DNA of 64,000 nt. Origin: Roseimicrobium gellanilyticum. Its GTDB lineage: Bacteria > Verrucomicrobiota > Verrucomicrobiia > Verrucomicrobiales > Verrucomicrobiaceae. A program made the position numbers and the translations under genes. The notes under the pieces were generated by a model. That model ran no database searches, was not told the DNA's origin, and saw only the letters and a list, made by a program, of their open reading frames with translations. The stretch covers positions 1 through 64,000 of the forward strand of contig NZ_QNRR01000019.1 in NCBI RefSeq assembly GCF_003315205.1, read 5' to 3'. Shown piece by piece: positions 31,686 to 41,417 of this stretch (position 1 is the stretch's first letter; every line of letters starts with the position of its first letter).

Positions 31686-34481
31686 ATGAAGACCTTCCCA
31701 CGCCTTTCCCTCCTCTGCCTCACGGCCTCGCTGCTGCCTCATGCGTCCACGCTAATGGCCGCCGAGGGAGACACCCTCACCGTGCCCAGGAGTGTGCTGG
31801 ACCTCGCGATGGAGCCTTCCTTCATCAATACGAATCCCGGTCCCGAGTACTCGGATGAGCAGCGCGACTACGCCATGGTCATCGGCATGGACCGCACGCA
31901 GAAGGGCCGCCTCTGGTCCGCGTGGGTCGCGGGTGGTGACAGCGACCTCGGCTACTTCGTCCTCGCGAGCAGCGATGACCACGGCGCCACCTGGTCGAAG
32001 CCCCGTCTTGTCATTGACCCACCGGAAGCGCCCACCGGGCTGCGCAAGCGCATCCTCGTGGGGAACCTGTGGACAGACCCCACCGGCAAGCTCTGGCTCT
32101 TCTACGACCAGTCCATGGGCTACTACGATGGCCGCGCCGGCGTGTGGGCCATCACCTGCAGCAACCCTGATGACGCGAATCCCACGTGGTCCGAGCCGCG
32201 CCGCATCTGGCACGGACTCACGCTGAACAAACCCCTCGTGCTGAAAAACGGCGAGTGGCTCCTGCCCATCTCCCTGTGGGGCCGCGGCAACATCAATCCC
32301 CCCGAACTGCGCGATGCCCACGCCGAACTGGATGACATGCGCATGGCGCACCTCTTTGTCTCCAAGGACCAGGGCGCCACATGGACGCGCCGTGGTGGCG
32401 TGGTGGTGCCGCACACGCAGTTCGACGAGCACATGTTCGTGGAGCTCAATGATGGTCGTCTCTGGATGCTCGTGCGTACGAACTACGGCATCGCGGAAAC
32501 CTTCTCCTCCGACCAGGGCGCGACGTGGAGCGAGCCGCAACCTTCCACGCTCCAGAATCCCAGCGCCCGCTTCCACCTTCGGAAGCTCGCCTCCGGTCGC
32601 ATCCTGCTCGTGAAGAATGGCCCGCTCACCGAGCGCACCGGACGCACCCTCATGACCGCCTACCTCACGGAGGACGAGGGCAAGACGTGGAAGGGCGGCC
32701 TGGTCATCGATGAGCGCAATGGTGTATCCTACCCTGATGGCTTCCAGGCACCGGATGGCAGCATCAACATCATCCACGACCGCGAGCGCGCGAAGGAGCG
32801 CGAGATTCTCATGGCCCGTTTCACGGAGGAGGACATCCTCGCAGGCAAACTGGTATCCCCCGGCTCGCAGACGAAGATGCTCGTGAGCAAGGCGCTCGGT
32901 GCGACCATCGGTGAAGTCACCTACAACGGCCTGCGCAATCCCGGCGAGTGGCCGCCGAAGACGCAGGACCCGAAATCCTTCGAGCCCATGACTGTGCCGT
33001 GGCTGGAGGAGAAGAACAAGCCGGACGTCATCCCCATCACCTTCGGCCGCCAGCTCTTCGTGGATGACTACCTCATCGAGAGCACGGACCTGAAGCGCAC
33101 CTTCCACACCGCGCAGAAGTACGAGGGCAATCCCGTCTTCAAGCCGGAGACGCCCTTCGAGCTCGCACCCACGGGGGCAGACAACAATCAGCAGGCCGTG
33201 TGCTACCTCGGTCACGGCGGCGTGTTCTGGGAGCCGCAGGAGAATCTCTTCAAGATGTTCTACACCGCCGGATGGCGCGGTGGATTGGCCGTGGCCACCA
33301 GCCCGGACCTCATCAACTGGACACGCCCCGACCTGAAGCTCGCCGGTGGCAATCTCCTGCTGCCTCCCGGTCGCAAGGCCGTGGGTGGCGACAACTCCGT
33401 GTGGCTCGACATCAATGCGAAGCCTGCTGAGCGCATCAAGTACCTCACCGACCGTGGCCCGCATACGTTGCAAACTTCTGATGGCGTGAAGTGGTCCACC
33501 CCGGTGCCCATGGAGAAGTCCGCTGACTACTGCTCCATCTTCTACAATCCCTTCCGCCACACATGGGTGTACAGCATCAAGCAAGGTGGCCCGCATGGTC
33601 GCTCGCGTTATTACGCGGAGAGCCGTGACTTCCTGAAGGCCGACTGGAAGAAGTCCGTGTACTGGACGAACGCGGACCGTCTCGATGAAGTGGACCCGAA
33701 GATTGGCGATGCGCCGCAGCTCTACTCGCTCAATGCGGTGGCGTATGAGAGCATCCTGCTCGGCGAGTTCTACATCCACCTCGGGCCGGACAACAAGATT
33801 TGTGATGAGGGTAAGTTCCCCAAGATCACGGAGATCAAGCTGGGCTTCTCCCGCGATGGCTTCCACTGGCATCGCCCGGACCGCCGCGCTTTCATCGGCG
33901 CTTCGCAGAAGGAGGGCACGTATGACCGCGGCTACATCCATGGCACCACGGGTGTGTGCGCGGTGATTGGCGACAAGCTCTACTTCCCCTTCACCGCGTA
34001 CTCCGGCATCGCACCGAATGGCGTGCGCGGCATGTACACCGGCGCCACGGTCGGTGTGGCCACGCTGCGCCGCGATGGCTTTGCCTCCATGGATGCGGGC
34101 GATGCACTCGGAAATCTCACGACGAAGAAGGTCGCCTTCAATGGACGGCACCTCTTTGTGAATACCGATGCCTGGGCGTTGTCGGCAGATGTTCTCGATG
34201 AATCAGGCAAACCCATCCCTCCCTTCACCCGGGAAAACTGCGAACTGGTCAGACGAACCGAGACCTGCACTGAGGTGAAATGGAAGGGTGCGGCGAACCT
34301 CGATGCCGTGCGCGGCAAGCCGGTGAAGTTCCGCTTCGAGCTTACTCGTGGAAACCTCTATTCCTTCTGGGTCAGCCAGGACGAATCCGGCGCGAGCCGT
34401 GGCTACGTCGGCGCGGGTGGCCCCGGATTCACCGGAAACACCGATACGGTGGGAGAAAAGGCTGTGCCTTCTGCGCGTTGA
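31686..34481 (+). CDS. Secreted sialidase-fold protein fused to a second propeller glycosidase-like domain
   Basis: 931 residues: signal peptide (LSLLCLTASLLPHAST), then a BNR/sialidase domain (about 35-400) with Asp-boxes SSDDHGATW, SKDQGATW, SSDQGATW and TEDEGKTW. A second domain starts near 450 (VIPITFGRQLFVDDYLIEST) and runs to the end (SFWVSQDESGASRGYVGAGGPGF split by family). The second half is paralogous to the whole protein at 41414-43165 and resembles GH32/GH43-type five-bladed propellers. Role: release of terminal sugars from external glycans. Whether the sugar is sialic acid is not shown. First gene of a three-gene run, 39 bases before the next. Confidence 0.85.
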   Translation: MKTFPRLSLLCLTASLLPHASTLMAAEGDTLTVPRSVLDLAMEPSFINTNPGPEYSDEQRDYAMVIGMDRTQKGRLWSAWVAGGDSDLGYFVLASSDDHGATWSKPRLVIDPPEAPTGLRKRILVGNLWTDPTGKLWLFYDQSMGYYDGRAGVWAITCSNPDDANPTWSEPRRIWHGLTLNKPLVLKNGEWLLPISLWGRGNINPPELRDAHAELDDMRMAHLFVSKDQGATWTRRGGVVVPHTQFDEHMFVELNDGRLWMLVRTNYGIAETFSSDQGATWSEPQPSTLQNPSARFHLRKLASGRILLVKNGPLTERTGRTLMTAYLTEDEGKTWKGGLVIDERNGVSYPDGFQAPDGSINIIHDRERAKEREILMARFTEEDILAGKLVSPGSQTKMLVSKALGATIGEVTYNGLRNPGEWPPKTQDPKSFEPMTVPWLEEKNKPDVIPITFGRQLFVDDYLIESTDLKRTFHTAQKYEGNPVFKPETPFELAPTGADNNQQAVCYLGHGGVFWEPQENLFKMFYTAGWRGGLAVATSPDLINWTRPDLKLAGGNLLLPPGRKAVGGDNSVWLDINAKPAERIKYLTDRGPHTLQTSDGVKWSTPVPMEKSADYCSIFYNPFRHTWVYSIKQGGPHGRSRYYAESRDFLKADWKKSVYWTNADRLDEVDPKIGDAPQLYSLNAVAYESILLGEFYIHLGPDNKICDEGKFPKITEIKLGFSRDGFHWHRPDRRAFIGASQKEGTYDRGYIHGTTGVCAVIGDKLYFPFTAYSGIAPNGVRGMYTGATVGVATLRRDGFASMDAGDALGNLTTKKVAFNGRHLFVNTDAWALSADVLDESGKPIPPFTRENCELVRRTETCTEVKWKGAANLDAVRGKPVKFRFELTRGNLYSFWVSQDESGASRGYVGAGGPGFTGNTDTVGEKAVPSAR

Positions 34482-34520
34482 TGAGGCAAAGTTCTGCCTC
34501 ACTCAACTCCGGAATTCCCC

Positions 34521-37001
34521 ATGATGCTGCCCACGTCCACATCACGAAGCCTTGCCCTCCTGCTCGCGAGCCTGAGCCTGCTCTGCACTCCTGCGCCGCT
34601 CACCGCTGCGAATCCCGCACTGGTGTTCCCCGCGAAAGTGCCCGCGACGATCACGGAGGTGAATGCGCCGGTGTGGGTGGGCCGACCGCCCACGGACGCG
34701 GGTTTCGGCCTCGTGCGCCTCGTGAATGGTGAGATTCGCGCTTATGACTACGGCGACCAGGTGAGCATCCTGCTGCGTCATCAGCCGGACCATCTGCCAA
34801 AGAACTACATCGTGAGCCTGGACAACGGACTCACGTGGGACAGCAAGTCCGTAGCGCCGAATCACATGGCCGCGGATGCACGCAGCCCGGTGACGAATGA
34901 ATATGTGCGCCTCATCACCAAGGAAGACGGTGTGTATGCCATCCGCTCAAAGGGTGGCATGGATGGCCAGTGGAGCCAGCACCGTGTGTGGGAGACGAAG
35001 GTGCGCGGACCTGAGCTTGGACTCATCCGCCCTGCCGTCTTCATCCGCGAGGGGAAGCGCATCCTCGCGCCCTTCACCACCATGCGACGCTTCGAGCCGG
35101 ACTTCCTGAATCAGGTCGGCTCCTTCTATTCGGATGACGAAGGTGCGACGTGGCAGCGCTCCAATCTCGTCGCCGCGCCTCCGCACAAGCCGAATGGCCG
35201 CGACAAGTCCGTGCGCTGGCAAAACGAAGCCTACGAGCCCACCTTCGTGGAACTGAAGGATGGACGCGTGTGGATGCTATTCCGCACCTCGCAGGACACG
35301 CACTACGAGTCCTTCTCCGAGAATGGCGGCGCTACGTGGAGCGAGCCGCAGCCCTCGCCCTTCTACGGCACACTCACCATGCCCACCATCCGCCGCCTGC
35401 GCGATGGCAAGCTGCTCTTCCTCTGGAACAACACGACTCCCCTCCCCGAGTTCGTGAAGAACGCCGCCACTGCGCCCTATCTTGGTCGCGCCAATGACGG
35501 CCAGGGCGAGGACATGTTCACCAATCGCGATGTCATCCACGCCGCCATTTCAAGTGACGATGGAAAAACATGGCACGGCTTCCGCGAGCTCTACCTGAAT
35601 CCCGCACGCAATGACCGTCGCTATGCGGAGACCGGCGGCATCGACCGCAGCGTGCATCAATCGCAAGCAGTCGAGGTGGCGGAGGGCCGTGTACTCGTCG
35701 CACTGGGCCAGCACTGGCTGCACCGCTCCCTGGTGCTCTTCAATCCCGCCTGGCTGGAGGAGAGGGAACGTAGCAACAGCTTCGCGAACGACCTCGATGA
35801 CTGGTCCGTGCAGGGCTTCCTGCGCGGCATCCGCGGCCACTGCGCGCTGAACCGTTTCGAATCCTGCGCCCTCGTGCCGCATCCCGACAGCGCGGAGAAG
35901 CAAGCCCTGCTGGTGAAACGTGTGGCGGATGGCAATGCCATGTACGCGAACGCAGGCGCCGTGTGGAACTTCCCTGCCGCACCCGCAGGCACCTTCGAGG
36001 TCCGTATTCGCCTGCAGGAGAAGTCCGCCGGTGCGCGCCTCTCGCTCATTGACCGCTGGCTGAATCCCACCGACCCCACCGCGCACACGCTCGCCATGGG
36101 CAGTCTGCAGATCAAAGGCGATGGCACGACCAATGTGGAAGGCGTGAAGCTCACGCCCGGCCAGTGGCACACGCTCACCTTCAAGTGGGCCGAGTGCGCC
36201 AAGGGTACAAAGTGCGAGGTGCAGGTGGATGGCCAGCCCGCCTCCGGCACACTGAACTTCGGACGCGAATCCCGCCACGGCATCAGCTACGCCCATTTCC
36301 AGTCCGCCGCAGATGAAGGCGACGAGGGCTTCCTCATCGAGTCCGTGCGCGCCACCGTGACACCTCCGCCTGCACCTCCTGCAGCGGAGCCAGCACCCGC
36401 ACCTGCAGCAACTCCTGCGCCTGCAGGTGCACCAGCGCCATCTCCTCCCACCGGCACACCTGCACCTGCCACACAGCCCGCTCCTGCTCCAACGCCCACT
36501 CCAACTACTCCCCCTGCGTCCACCACGCCATCTCCATCCCCAGTTCCTGCAACAAAGCCTGCGCCCACACCCGCTCCTTCCACAAGTTCCAACACCAGCA
36601 AGTCTCCAGGCAAACGCGACTCAGCGTCGGCATCTCCTCGCAGCTTCGAAGTTGCTCCCGGAGGGAGCGTGGATGGTAGCCGGTGGTGCCGGGAGCCTCA
36701 GCGACCACAACCACCGGATCTCGCATGGAAACTTCATCGCGTCCCGGAGGGCACGCCGGAAGGGATGTCGCCATGGCCGTGCGACGTGAAGCCTGACTGC
36801 CACGCCTTTTCCGCCGTCCCATCCGGGACGGAACATCTCTTAGTCGACATGATCCGGTGGTTGCAGTCGCCAAGGCTCCTTTCACCGACCGGCTACCATC
36901 CGATGTCCCTCCGGGACAAGAGCATCTGCCACGAATTCGCATCGATTACGACTCCCGCGGCGAAGCCCGCTCCCGCACCCGCCCCTTCCACCACCTCCTG
37001 A
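34521..37001 (+). CDS. Secreted sialidase-family protein with repeat-derived C-terminal region
   Basis: 826 residues. Signal peptide (LALLLASLSLLCTPAPLTAA), BNR/sialidase domain (about 35-430) with Asp-boxes SLDNGLTW, SDDEGATW, SENGGATW and SSDDGKTW, then a LamG-like domain (about 470-615, from SAGARLSLIDRWL to FLIESVRATV). A long Pro/Ala/Thr linker follows. Residues about 708-802 are translated from the 285-bp REP-like element 36643-36927, and a short Pro/Ala tail resumes after it. The element leaves the frame open and its length is a multiple of three. The enzyme's catalytic part is unaffected. ATG 34521 or 34524 is the start. Confidence 0.85.
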   Translation: MMLPTSTSRSLALLLASLSLLCTPAPLTAANPALVFPAKVPATITEVNAPVWVGRPPTDAGFGLVRLVNGEIRAYDYGDQVSILLRHQPDHLPKNYIVSLDNGLTWDSKSVAPNHMAADARSPVTNEYVRLITKEDGVYAIRSKGGMDGQWSQHRVWETKVRGPELGLIRPAVFIREGKRILAPFTTMRRFEPDFLNQVGSFYSDDEGATWQRSNLVAAPPHKPNGRDKSVRWQNEAYEPTFVELKDGRVWMLFRTSQDTHYESFSENGGATWSEPQPSPFYGTLTMPTIRRLRDGKLLFLWNNTTPLPEFVKNAATAPYLGRANDGQGEDMFTNRDVIHAAISSDDGKTWHGFRELYLNPARNDRRYAETGGIDRSVHQSQAVEVAEGRVLVALGQHWLHRSLVLFNPAWLEERERSNSFANDLDDWSVQGFLRGIRGHCALNRFESCALVPHPDSAEKQALLVKRVADGNAMYANAGAVWNFPAAPAGTFEVRIRLQEKSAGARLSLIDRWLNPTDPTAHTLAMGSLQIKGDGTTNVEGVKLTPGQWHTLTFKWAECAKGTKCEVQVDGQPASGTLNFGRESRHGISYAHFQSAADEGDEGFLIESVRATVTPPPAPPAAEPAPAPAATPAPAGAPAPSPPTGTPAPATQPAPAPTPTPTTPPASTTPSPSPVPATKPAPTPAPSTSSNTSKSPGKRDSASASPRSFEVAPGGSVDGSRWCREPQRPQPPDLAWKLHRVPEGTPEGMSPWPCDVKPDCHAFSAVPSGTEHLLVDMIRWLQSPRLLSPTGYHPMSLRDKSICHEFASITTPAAKPAPAPAPSTTS
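36643..36927. repeat. REP-like element, copy 2, in frame inside a sialidase gene
   Basis: Matches the reverse complement of 31191-31470: TTGCTCCCGGAGGGAGCG, GGTAGCCGGT, GCGTCCCGGAGGGCACGCC, CCGCCGTCCCATCCGGGACG, CGACCGGCTACCA and GTCCCTCCGGGACA in the same order. The stretch is 285 bases (95 codons). The reading frame crosses it without a stop. Confidence 0.9.
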
Positions 37002-37030
37002 GAGAAGTCATCCCACCCCATCCCACCATC

Positions 37031-38197
37031 ATGAAGCTGACGCGACGCCTCCTCCTTTCCCTCGCCCTGACCGGTGCTACCACCGCCGGACTCACCCACT
37101 CCCACGCCGAAACCGTGGACTGGGCCGCGCAGGCAGAGAAGGACGCCAAGGAAGACCGCAGCAGCAACCCGTATGATGGCATCAAGCCCAACAGCATGGT
37201 GTGTGATACCACCCTGCGCGAGCTGCCGGATGGCTCCTGGGTACTCTTCATCCTCGCCGGTGGAGACACCGAACCCTCCCCGCTGAACTACACCGGCATC
37301 TCCCGCAGCACCGACCAGGGCAAAACCTGGACACCGCTGGAGGCCTTCAACGTGGGCTTCCCCCGCGAGGGCGATACCATGGGCCAGGGTCCCACAGAAG
37401 TCCTCGTGCGGGGCAATCGCACCACGCTCTACTTCTCCACCCACGCGAAGCACTGGTCCACCAACTGGCACTCGTGGTTCATCCACAGTGACGACGGTTG
37501 CAAGACTTGGAGCAAACCCGAGCCCCTGCCTGGCCGCCTGGCACTGCGCACCTTCATCCGCCCCAGCATCATCACGAAGGACGGCCGCATCATGCTGCCC
37601 TTCCAGCACTACATCGGACCAGAAGCAGAACAGGAAAAGCCACCACTGGAACGCGCCTTCACGAACCCTCGCAACGGCGTGCTCATCAGCAGCGACGGCG
37701 GCAAGACCTGGAGCGAGCACGGCAACATCCGTCTCACCGAGGATGACAAGTACTTCGGTTGGGCCGAGCCGAGCATCGTGGAACTGAGCGACAACCGCAT
37801 CGCCATGGTCATCCGTGGGGACAAGCTCGGCGGCGTGCTCTACTACGCCGAGTCCAAGGACGGAGGCAAGACGTGGCCCGACTTCGCCACGAAGACGGAC
37901 ATCCCCAATCCCGGCTCCAAGGCCTCCCTCTTCTCCCTCGGAGGCGACACCGTCGCCATGCTGCACAATCCAAACCCCAAGCACCGCAGCCCCCTCGCCC
38001 TCTGGATTAGCTTCGACGGTCTGAAGACCTGGCCCTACCAGCGCATCCTCGTCCCCGAATCCAGCGATGGACCGAAGGGCCGCATCAACTACCCCGACGG
38101 CTTCGTGAGCAAGGACAAGCAGTGGCTGCATTTCGCTTATGACGACAACCGCCATCGCGCCGTGCATTACAGCGCGAAGCTGCCGCCGCTGAAGTGA
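37031..38197 (+). CDS. Secreted sialidase-fold (BNR repeat) protein
   Basis: 388 residues: signal peptide (LLLSLALTGATTAGLTHSHA) and a single six-bladed sialidase-type propeller with five Asp-boxes (STDQGKTW, SDDGCKTW, SSDGGKTW, SKDGGKTW, SFDGLKTW). It lacks the extra domains of its two upstream neighbours. Arg residues that could form an arginine triad exist but cannot be assigned without alignment, so sialidase versus another exo-glycosidase remains open. It lies 29 bases after the previous gene; last of the three-gene run. ATG 37031 is chosen for the signal peptide. Confidence 0.87.
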   Translation: MKLTRRLLLSLALTGATTAGLTHSHAETVDWAAQAEKDAKEDRSSNPYDGIKPNSMVCDTTLRELPDGSWVLFILAGGDTEPSPLNYTGISRSTDQGKTWTPLEAFNVGFPREGDTMGQGPTEVLVRGNRTTLYFSTHAKHWSTNWHSWFIHSDDGCKTWSKPEPLPGRLALRTFIRPSIITKDGRIMLPFQHYIGPEAEQEKPPLERAFTNPRNGVLISSDGGKTWSEHGNIRLTEDDKYFGWAEPSIVELSDNRIAMVIRGDKLGGVLYYAESKDGGKTWPDFATKTDIPNPGSKASLFSLGGDTVAMLHNPNPKHRSPLALWISFDGLKTWPYQRILVPESSDGPKGRINYPDGFVSKDKQWLHFAYDDNRHRAVHYSAKLPPLK

Positions 38198-38572
38198 AGA
38201 GTATTCAGTAAACAGTAGGCAGTGTTCAGCAGGCAGTAAGTGGTGAGTAGTAAGTAGAACTGAGTCCGTGAGTGACAAGTGCGCGTGAGAACATCGCTCA
38301 CACCACCCGCACAAACTCCCACCCCACCTCAACACTCAAGACTGCCCCCGACCTCAGTCTCCGAAGTTTCCTCTGCGTCTCCGTGTCTCTGTGTTGAAGC
38401 CACTGCACACGACCACACCCATCCGCACCCGAACCAACCCCAGCACCAACACCGCCGGCCAGAGACCAGAGCTCCCAGGGCCGCAAAATCACTGACACGT
38501 CCCCTACTCACTACTCACTACTCACTACCTACTGATTACTGAACACTGACTACTGTTCACTCTCCTTTCCCC
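38198..38572. repeat. Gap between sialidase run and transport operon, AGTA/ACTCACT repeats
   Basis: 375 bases with no gene. It begins with a run of CAGTA/AGTAAG units (38207-38262) and ends with CTACTCA repeated about four times (38504-38530), then ACTGATTACTGAACACTGAC. It also holds the low-complexity CCTCTGCGTCTCCGTGTCTC near 38370. These are relatives of the tandem at 45272-45365. The promoter of the transporter operon, if separate, must be within it. Confidence 0.6.
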
Positions 38573-39532
38573 ATGACCCGCTTCACCAATCTCTACCCCG
38601 TCTGGCTCGTGGGCGGAGCGCTGCTCTCGCTCCTGTACCCTTCAGCCTTCACGTGGTTCACCGGACAATGGATTGTCTGGGCGCTCACCATCGTGATGCT
38701 CGGAATGGGCTTCACGCTCACGATTGAGGACTTCAAGCGCCTCTTCCGCATGCCCGGCTGCCTCACGTTGGGATTCCTCGCGCACTACACCATCATGCCG
38801 CTCACGGGCTGGGGCCTCGCACATCTCCTCGGATTGGAGAAAGGCTTCGCTGTTGGCCTCATCCTCGTGGCTGCGTGTCCCTCCGGCACGGCATCGAATG
38901 TCATCAGCTACCTGGCAAAGGCGGATGTGGCACTCGCCGTCTCCGTCACACTCACGTCCACCCTGCTGGCTTTCATTGCCACACCGCTGTGGTGCCAGTG
39001 GCTGGTGGGTCATCGTGTGCCCGTGGATGCCTGGGGCCTGTGCCTCTCTACGCTGCAGATTGTCGTGGCTCCCGTGCTCATCGGGGTACTGAGCAATTGG
39101 CTCTTCCCCCGGCAGGTGGCAAAAGTCTCACGTTTCGGCCCGGTCGTTTCGGTCGTCGCCCTCGTGCTCATCACCTGCGGCATTGTCTCCAACAACGCGG
39201 CCGCCGTGATGGCCAATGCAGGCAAGCTCCTCCTCGCCGCCGTGCTGCTCCATGTCATCGGCTTCGTGCTCGGCTACCTCGTGGCCCGCGTTCTCCGCTA
39301 TCCGGAACTGGTGGCCCGCACCGTTTCCATCGAAGTCGGCATGCAAAACGGCGGGCTCGCCGCCGCGCTGGCCAAGAAAAACTTCACCATGGAGCCGCTC
39401 GCCGCCGTCCCCGCCGTCTTCAGCAGCGTGGTGCAAAACATCGTCGGCAGCCTCGCCGCCGCCTGGTGGCGGAAACATCCCGTCACCCCCGAGGTTAAAA
39501 CTGTTGAAACTTCTTCAAAGCGAAGCGCCTGA
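38573..39532 (+). CDS. BASS-family sodium-dependent acid transporter
   Basis: 319 residues with about nine or ten membrane helices. BASS (bile acid:sodium symporter) signatures are present: CPSGTASNVISYLAKADVALAVS in the fourth-helix region (split as family motifs) and SIEVGMQNGGLAAALA, the conserved E-x-G-x-Q-N element. BASS proteins carry organic anions such as bile acids, pyruvate or pantoate with sodium. As the first gene of an operon with a kinase and an aldolase, it probably imports a sugar acid. Its TGA overlaps the next ATG as TGATG, so translation of the kinase is likely coupled. Confidence 0.9.
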   Translation: MTRFTNLYPVWLVGGALLSLLYPSAFTWFTGQWIVWALTIVMLGMGFTLTIEDFKRLFRMPGCLTLGFLAHYTIMPLTGWGLAHLLGLEKGFAVGLILVAACPSGTASNVISYLAKADVALAVSVTLTSTLLAFIATPLWCQWLVGHRVPVDAWGLCLSTLQIVVAPVLIGVLSNWLFPRQVAKVSRFGPVVSVVALVLITCGIVSNNAAAVMANAGKLLLAAVLLHVIGFVLGYLVARVLRYPELVARTVSIEVGMQNGGLAAALAKKNFTMEPLAAVPAVFSSVVQNIVGSLAAAWWRKHPVTPEVKTVETSSKRSA

Positions 39533-40656
39533 TGATCGTTAAAGCTTCAGTGAGACGCTCTCCTCTCCTCTCCCATCCTCGCAGTCACATCCACTACTGG
39601 AAATGTGACCGCCCGGCGGCATTTCACGGTACCCAGGAGACGCGGGACCATGCCGCGCTGGAGCAGCAGCTCCTGGACGTGCTGCGCCCCCACGCCATCG
39701 GGAAGCACCTTTCGCTCAAACCCTCCGGCAGTCAGGGAAATCACCTCACGTGGTTGCTGGAGACAGAGGCCCGCAGCTTCTTCATCCGCGTGGAGGACGG
39801 ACCGGACCGGGACGACTACATCGAAGTGGAGTCCCGCGTGCTGCAGGAGGTGCGCTTCCTCGGCATCCGCGCCCCGCAGGTGCACATTGTGGATGCCACC
39901 CGCACCGACGTGCCCTTTGCCTGGCAGGTCATGGATCACATTCCGCATCCGGACCTCAATCACTGGCACAAGCAGGGCACGCTGGACCTGCGCCAGACCG
40001 CCGCATCCATCGGCGCCGCCGTGGCGAAGTGGCAGACACTGACACCTTCTGGCTTCGGCCCCTTCAATCCCCAATCTCTCCGCGACATCGATGAGCTGAC
40101 GGGCTTCCACGCGGAGTATGCGGACTACTTCCTCATGCGCCTGGACCGCCACCTGCACTACCTCGTGGAGCAGGAATTCCTCAGCCTTGGGGAAGCGCGT
40201 GACATCCGCAAGGAAATCGAGAAACACGAGAAGCTGCTCGACCTGAAACAAGGCTGCCTGGTGCACAAGGACCTTGCCCTTTGGAACATCCTCGGCACCG
40301 AGACCCAGATCGAGGCCTACATCGATTGGGACGACGCCGTCTCCGGCGATGCCATGGATGACCTCTCCCTGCTCGCCTGTTTCCACGAGGGCGACATCAT
40401 TGAAGCGGCCCTGCTCGGCTACGCCTCCGTGCGCCCCCTGCCCTCGGAGCATCGCCGACGCTTCTGGATGCACCTGCTGCGGAACATGCTCGTGAAGTCC
40501 GTCATCCGCGTGGGTGCCGGTTACTTCAAGCGGACGGACGGATTCTTCCTCATCAGCTCCGGCAGCTCAGGAGCTGACCTGCGGGAGTTCACGAGAGAAC
40601 GATTGTTCCGCGCCTTGCATGGACTCCGGGAGGACCTAGAAGTCTCCCAACTATGA
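39532..40656 (+). CDS. APH-fold phosphotransferase, probable sugar or sugar-acid kinase
   Basis: 374 residues of the aminoglycoside phosphotransferase/choline kinase fold. The catalytic loop CLVHKDLALWNIL gives Asp247 and Asn252, and IDWDDA (Asp265) takes the place of the DFG metal site. The N-lobe has FFIRVEDG for the ATP lysine/arginine region. No antibiotic-resistance context exists; with a transporter upstream and an aldolase downstream, overlapping both by a few bases, the natural reading is phosphorylation of the imported acid before cleavage. That specificity is inference. Confidence 0.85.
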   Translation: MIVKASVRRSPLLSHPRSHIHYWKCDRPAAFHGTQETRDHAALEQQLLDVLRPHAIGKHLSLKPSGSQGNHLTWLLETEARSFFIRVEDGPDRDDYIEVESRVLQEVRFLGIRAPQVHIVDATRTDVPFAWQVMDHIPHPDLNHWHKQGTLDLRQTAASIGAAVAKWQTLTPSGFGPFNPQSLRDIDELTGFHAEYADYFLMRLDRHLHYLVEQEFLSLGEARDIRKEIEKHEKLLDLKQGCLVHKDLALWNILGTETQIEAYIDWDDAVSGDAMDDLSLLACFHEGDIIEAALLGYASVRPLPSEHRRRFWMHLLRNMLVKSVIRVGAGYFKRTDGFFLISSGSSGADLREFTRERLFRALHGLREDLEVSQL

Positions 40657-41417
40657 GCGACCCTTCCGCCGCCCACCGCATCCGTCTTGGCACCTGGCTT
40701 TCCATCGGCTCCCCCGTGATTGCCGAGCTCGCTGCGGGTGTAGGCTATGACTGGGTGCTCATGGACCTGGAGCACGGCTGTGAATCGGAGGCTGCCATCC
40801 CTTCGCAGCTTCGCGCTCTGCGCGGCTCGAATACCTCCGCCATCGTGCGCGTGGGTGCACCGCACCCGGACCTCATCGGTCGCGTGCTCGACTGGGGTGC
40901 CCGTGGCATCATGGTCCCACATGTGAATAGTGCCGAGGCCGCTCAAGAATGCGTGGAGGCCATGCACTACCCACCCGTGGGGAAGCGCGGCATCTCCCGC
41001 TCCGCGCGCGTGTATGGCTACGGCTTGAATGTGCCCGATGCCTCGCCACCGCCGCCCGTCTTCATGGCGCAGATTGAGACCATCGATGGCGTGGTCAATG
41101 CCGCTTCCATTGCTGCCGTGGATGGCGTGGACGTCCTCTTCGTAGGCCCCGCCGACTTGCAGTTCGACCTTCGTGCCCGCCCGAATGAAATCGCCGAGGG
41201 CTACGACGAATGCCTGAAGCACGTCGTCACCATCGCTCACGCCGCTGGCAAGGAATCCGGCATCCTCGTGCGCAAGGCGTCTGACCTTCCCGCTCTCTTG
41301 GAGATGGGCTTCACGTGCCTCGCCATGGACTCCGACCTTGCGCTGATTCGCAGCGGATTTCAGAAAGCGCTGCAAGGCGCACGTAATGTCGTCGCGAACT
41401 CCCAAGCACACATATGA
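40653..41417 (+). CDS. HpcH/HpaI-family 2-keto-3-deoxy acid aldolase
   Basis: 254 residues, class II pyruvate aldolase. Active-site features: His41 in MDLEHG, Arg66 in IVRVG, Glu142 in AQIET and Asp168 in VLFVGPADL (metal ligands Glu and Asp). Related enzymes are RhmA, GarL and HpaI, which split 2-keto-3-deoxy acids to pyruvate and an aldehyde. ATGA overlap with the kinase upstream and with the secreted propeller gene downstream shows a tight operon. The precise substrate cannot be read from sequence. Confidence 0.92.
   Translation: MSDPSAAHRIRLGTWLSIGSPVIAELAAGVGYDWVLMDLEHGCESEAAIPSQLRALRGSNTSAIVRVGAPHPDLIGRVLDWGARGIMVPHVNSAEAAQECVEAMHYPPVGKRGISRSARVYGYGLNVPDASPPPPVFMAQIETIDGVVNAASIAAVDGVDVLFVGPADLQFDLRARPNEIAEGYDECLKHVVTIAHAAGKESGILVRKASDLPALLEMGFTCLAMDSDLALIRSGFQKALQGARNVVANSQAHI

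Noticed and set aside
31752-34151. A 799-codon open frame opposite the first sialidase
   Set aside because: The same argument applies: Asp-boxes and the propeller motifs are on the plus strand, and the antisense product has no recognisable feature.
39532-40656. Aminoglycoside-resistance gene
   Set aside because: Only the kinase fold is shared; the gene is translation-coupled to a transporter and an aldolase, so metabolic use is far more likely.
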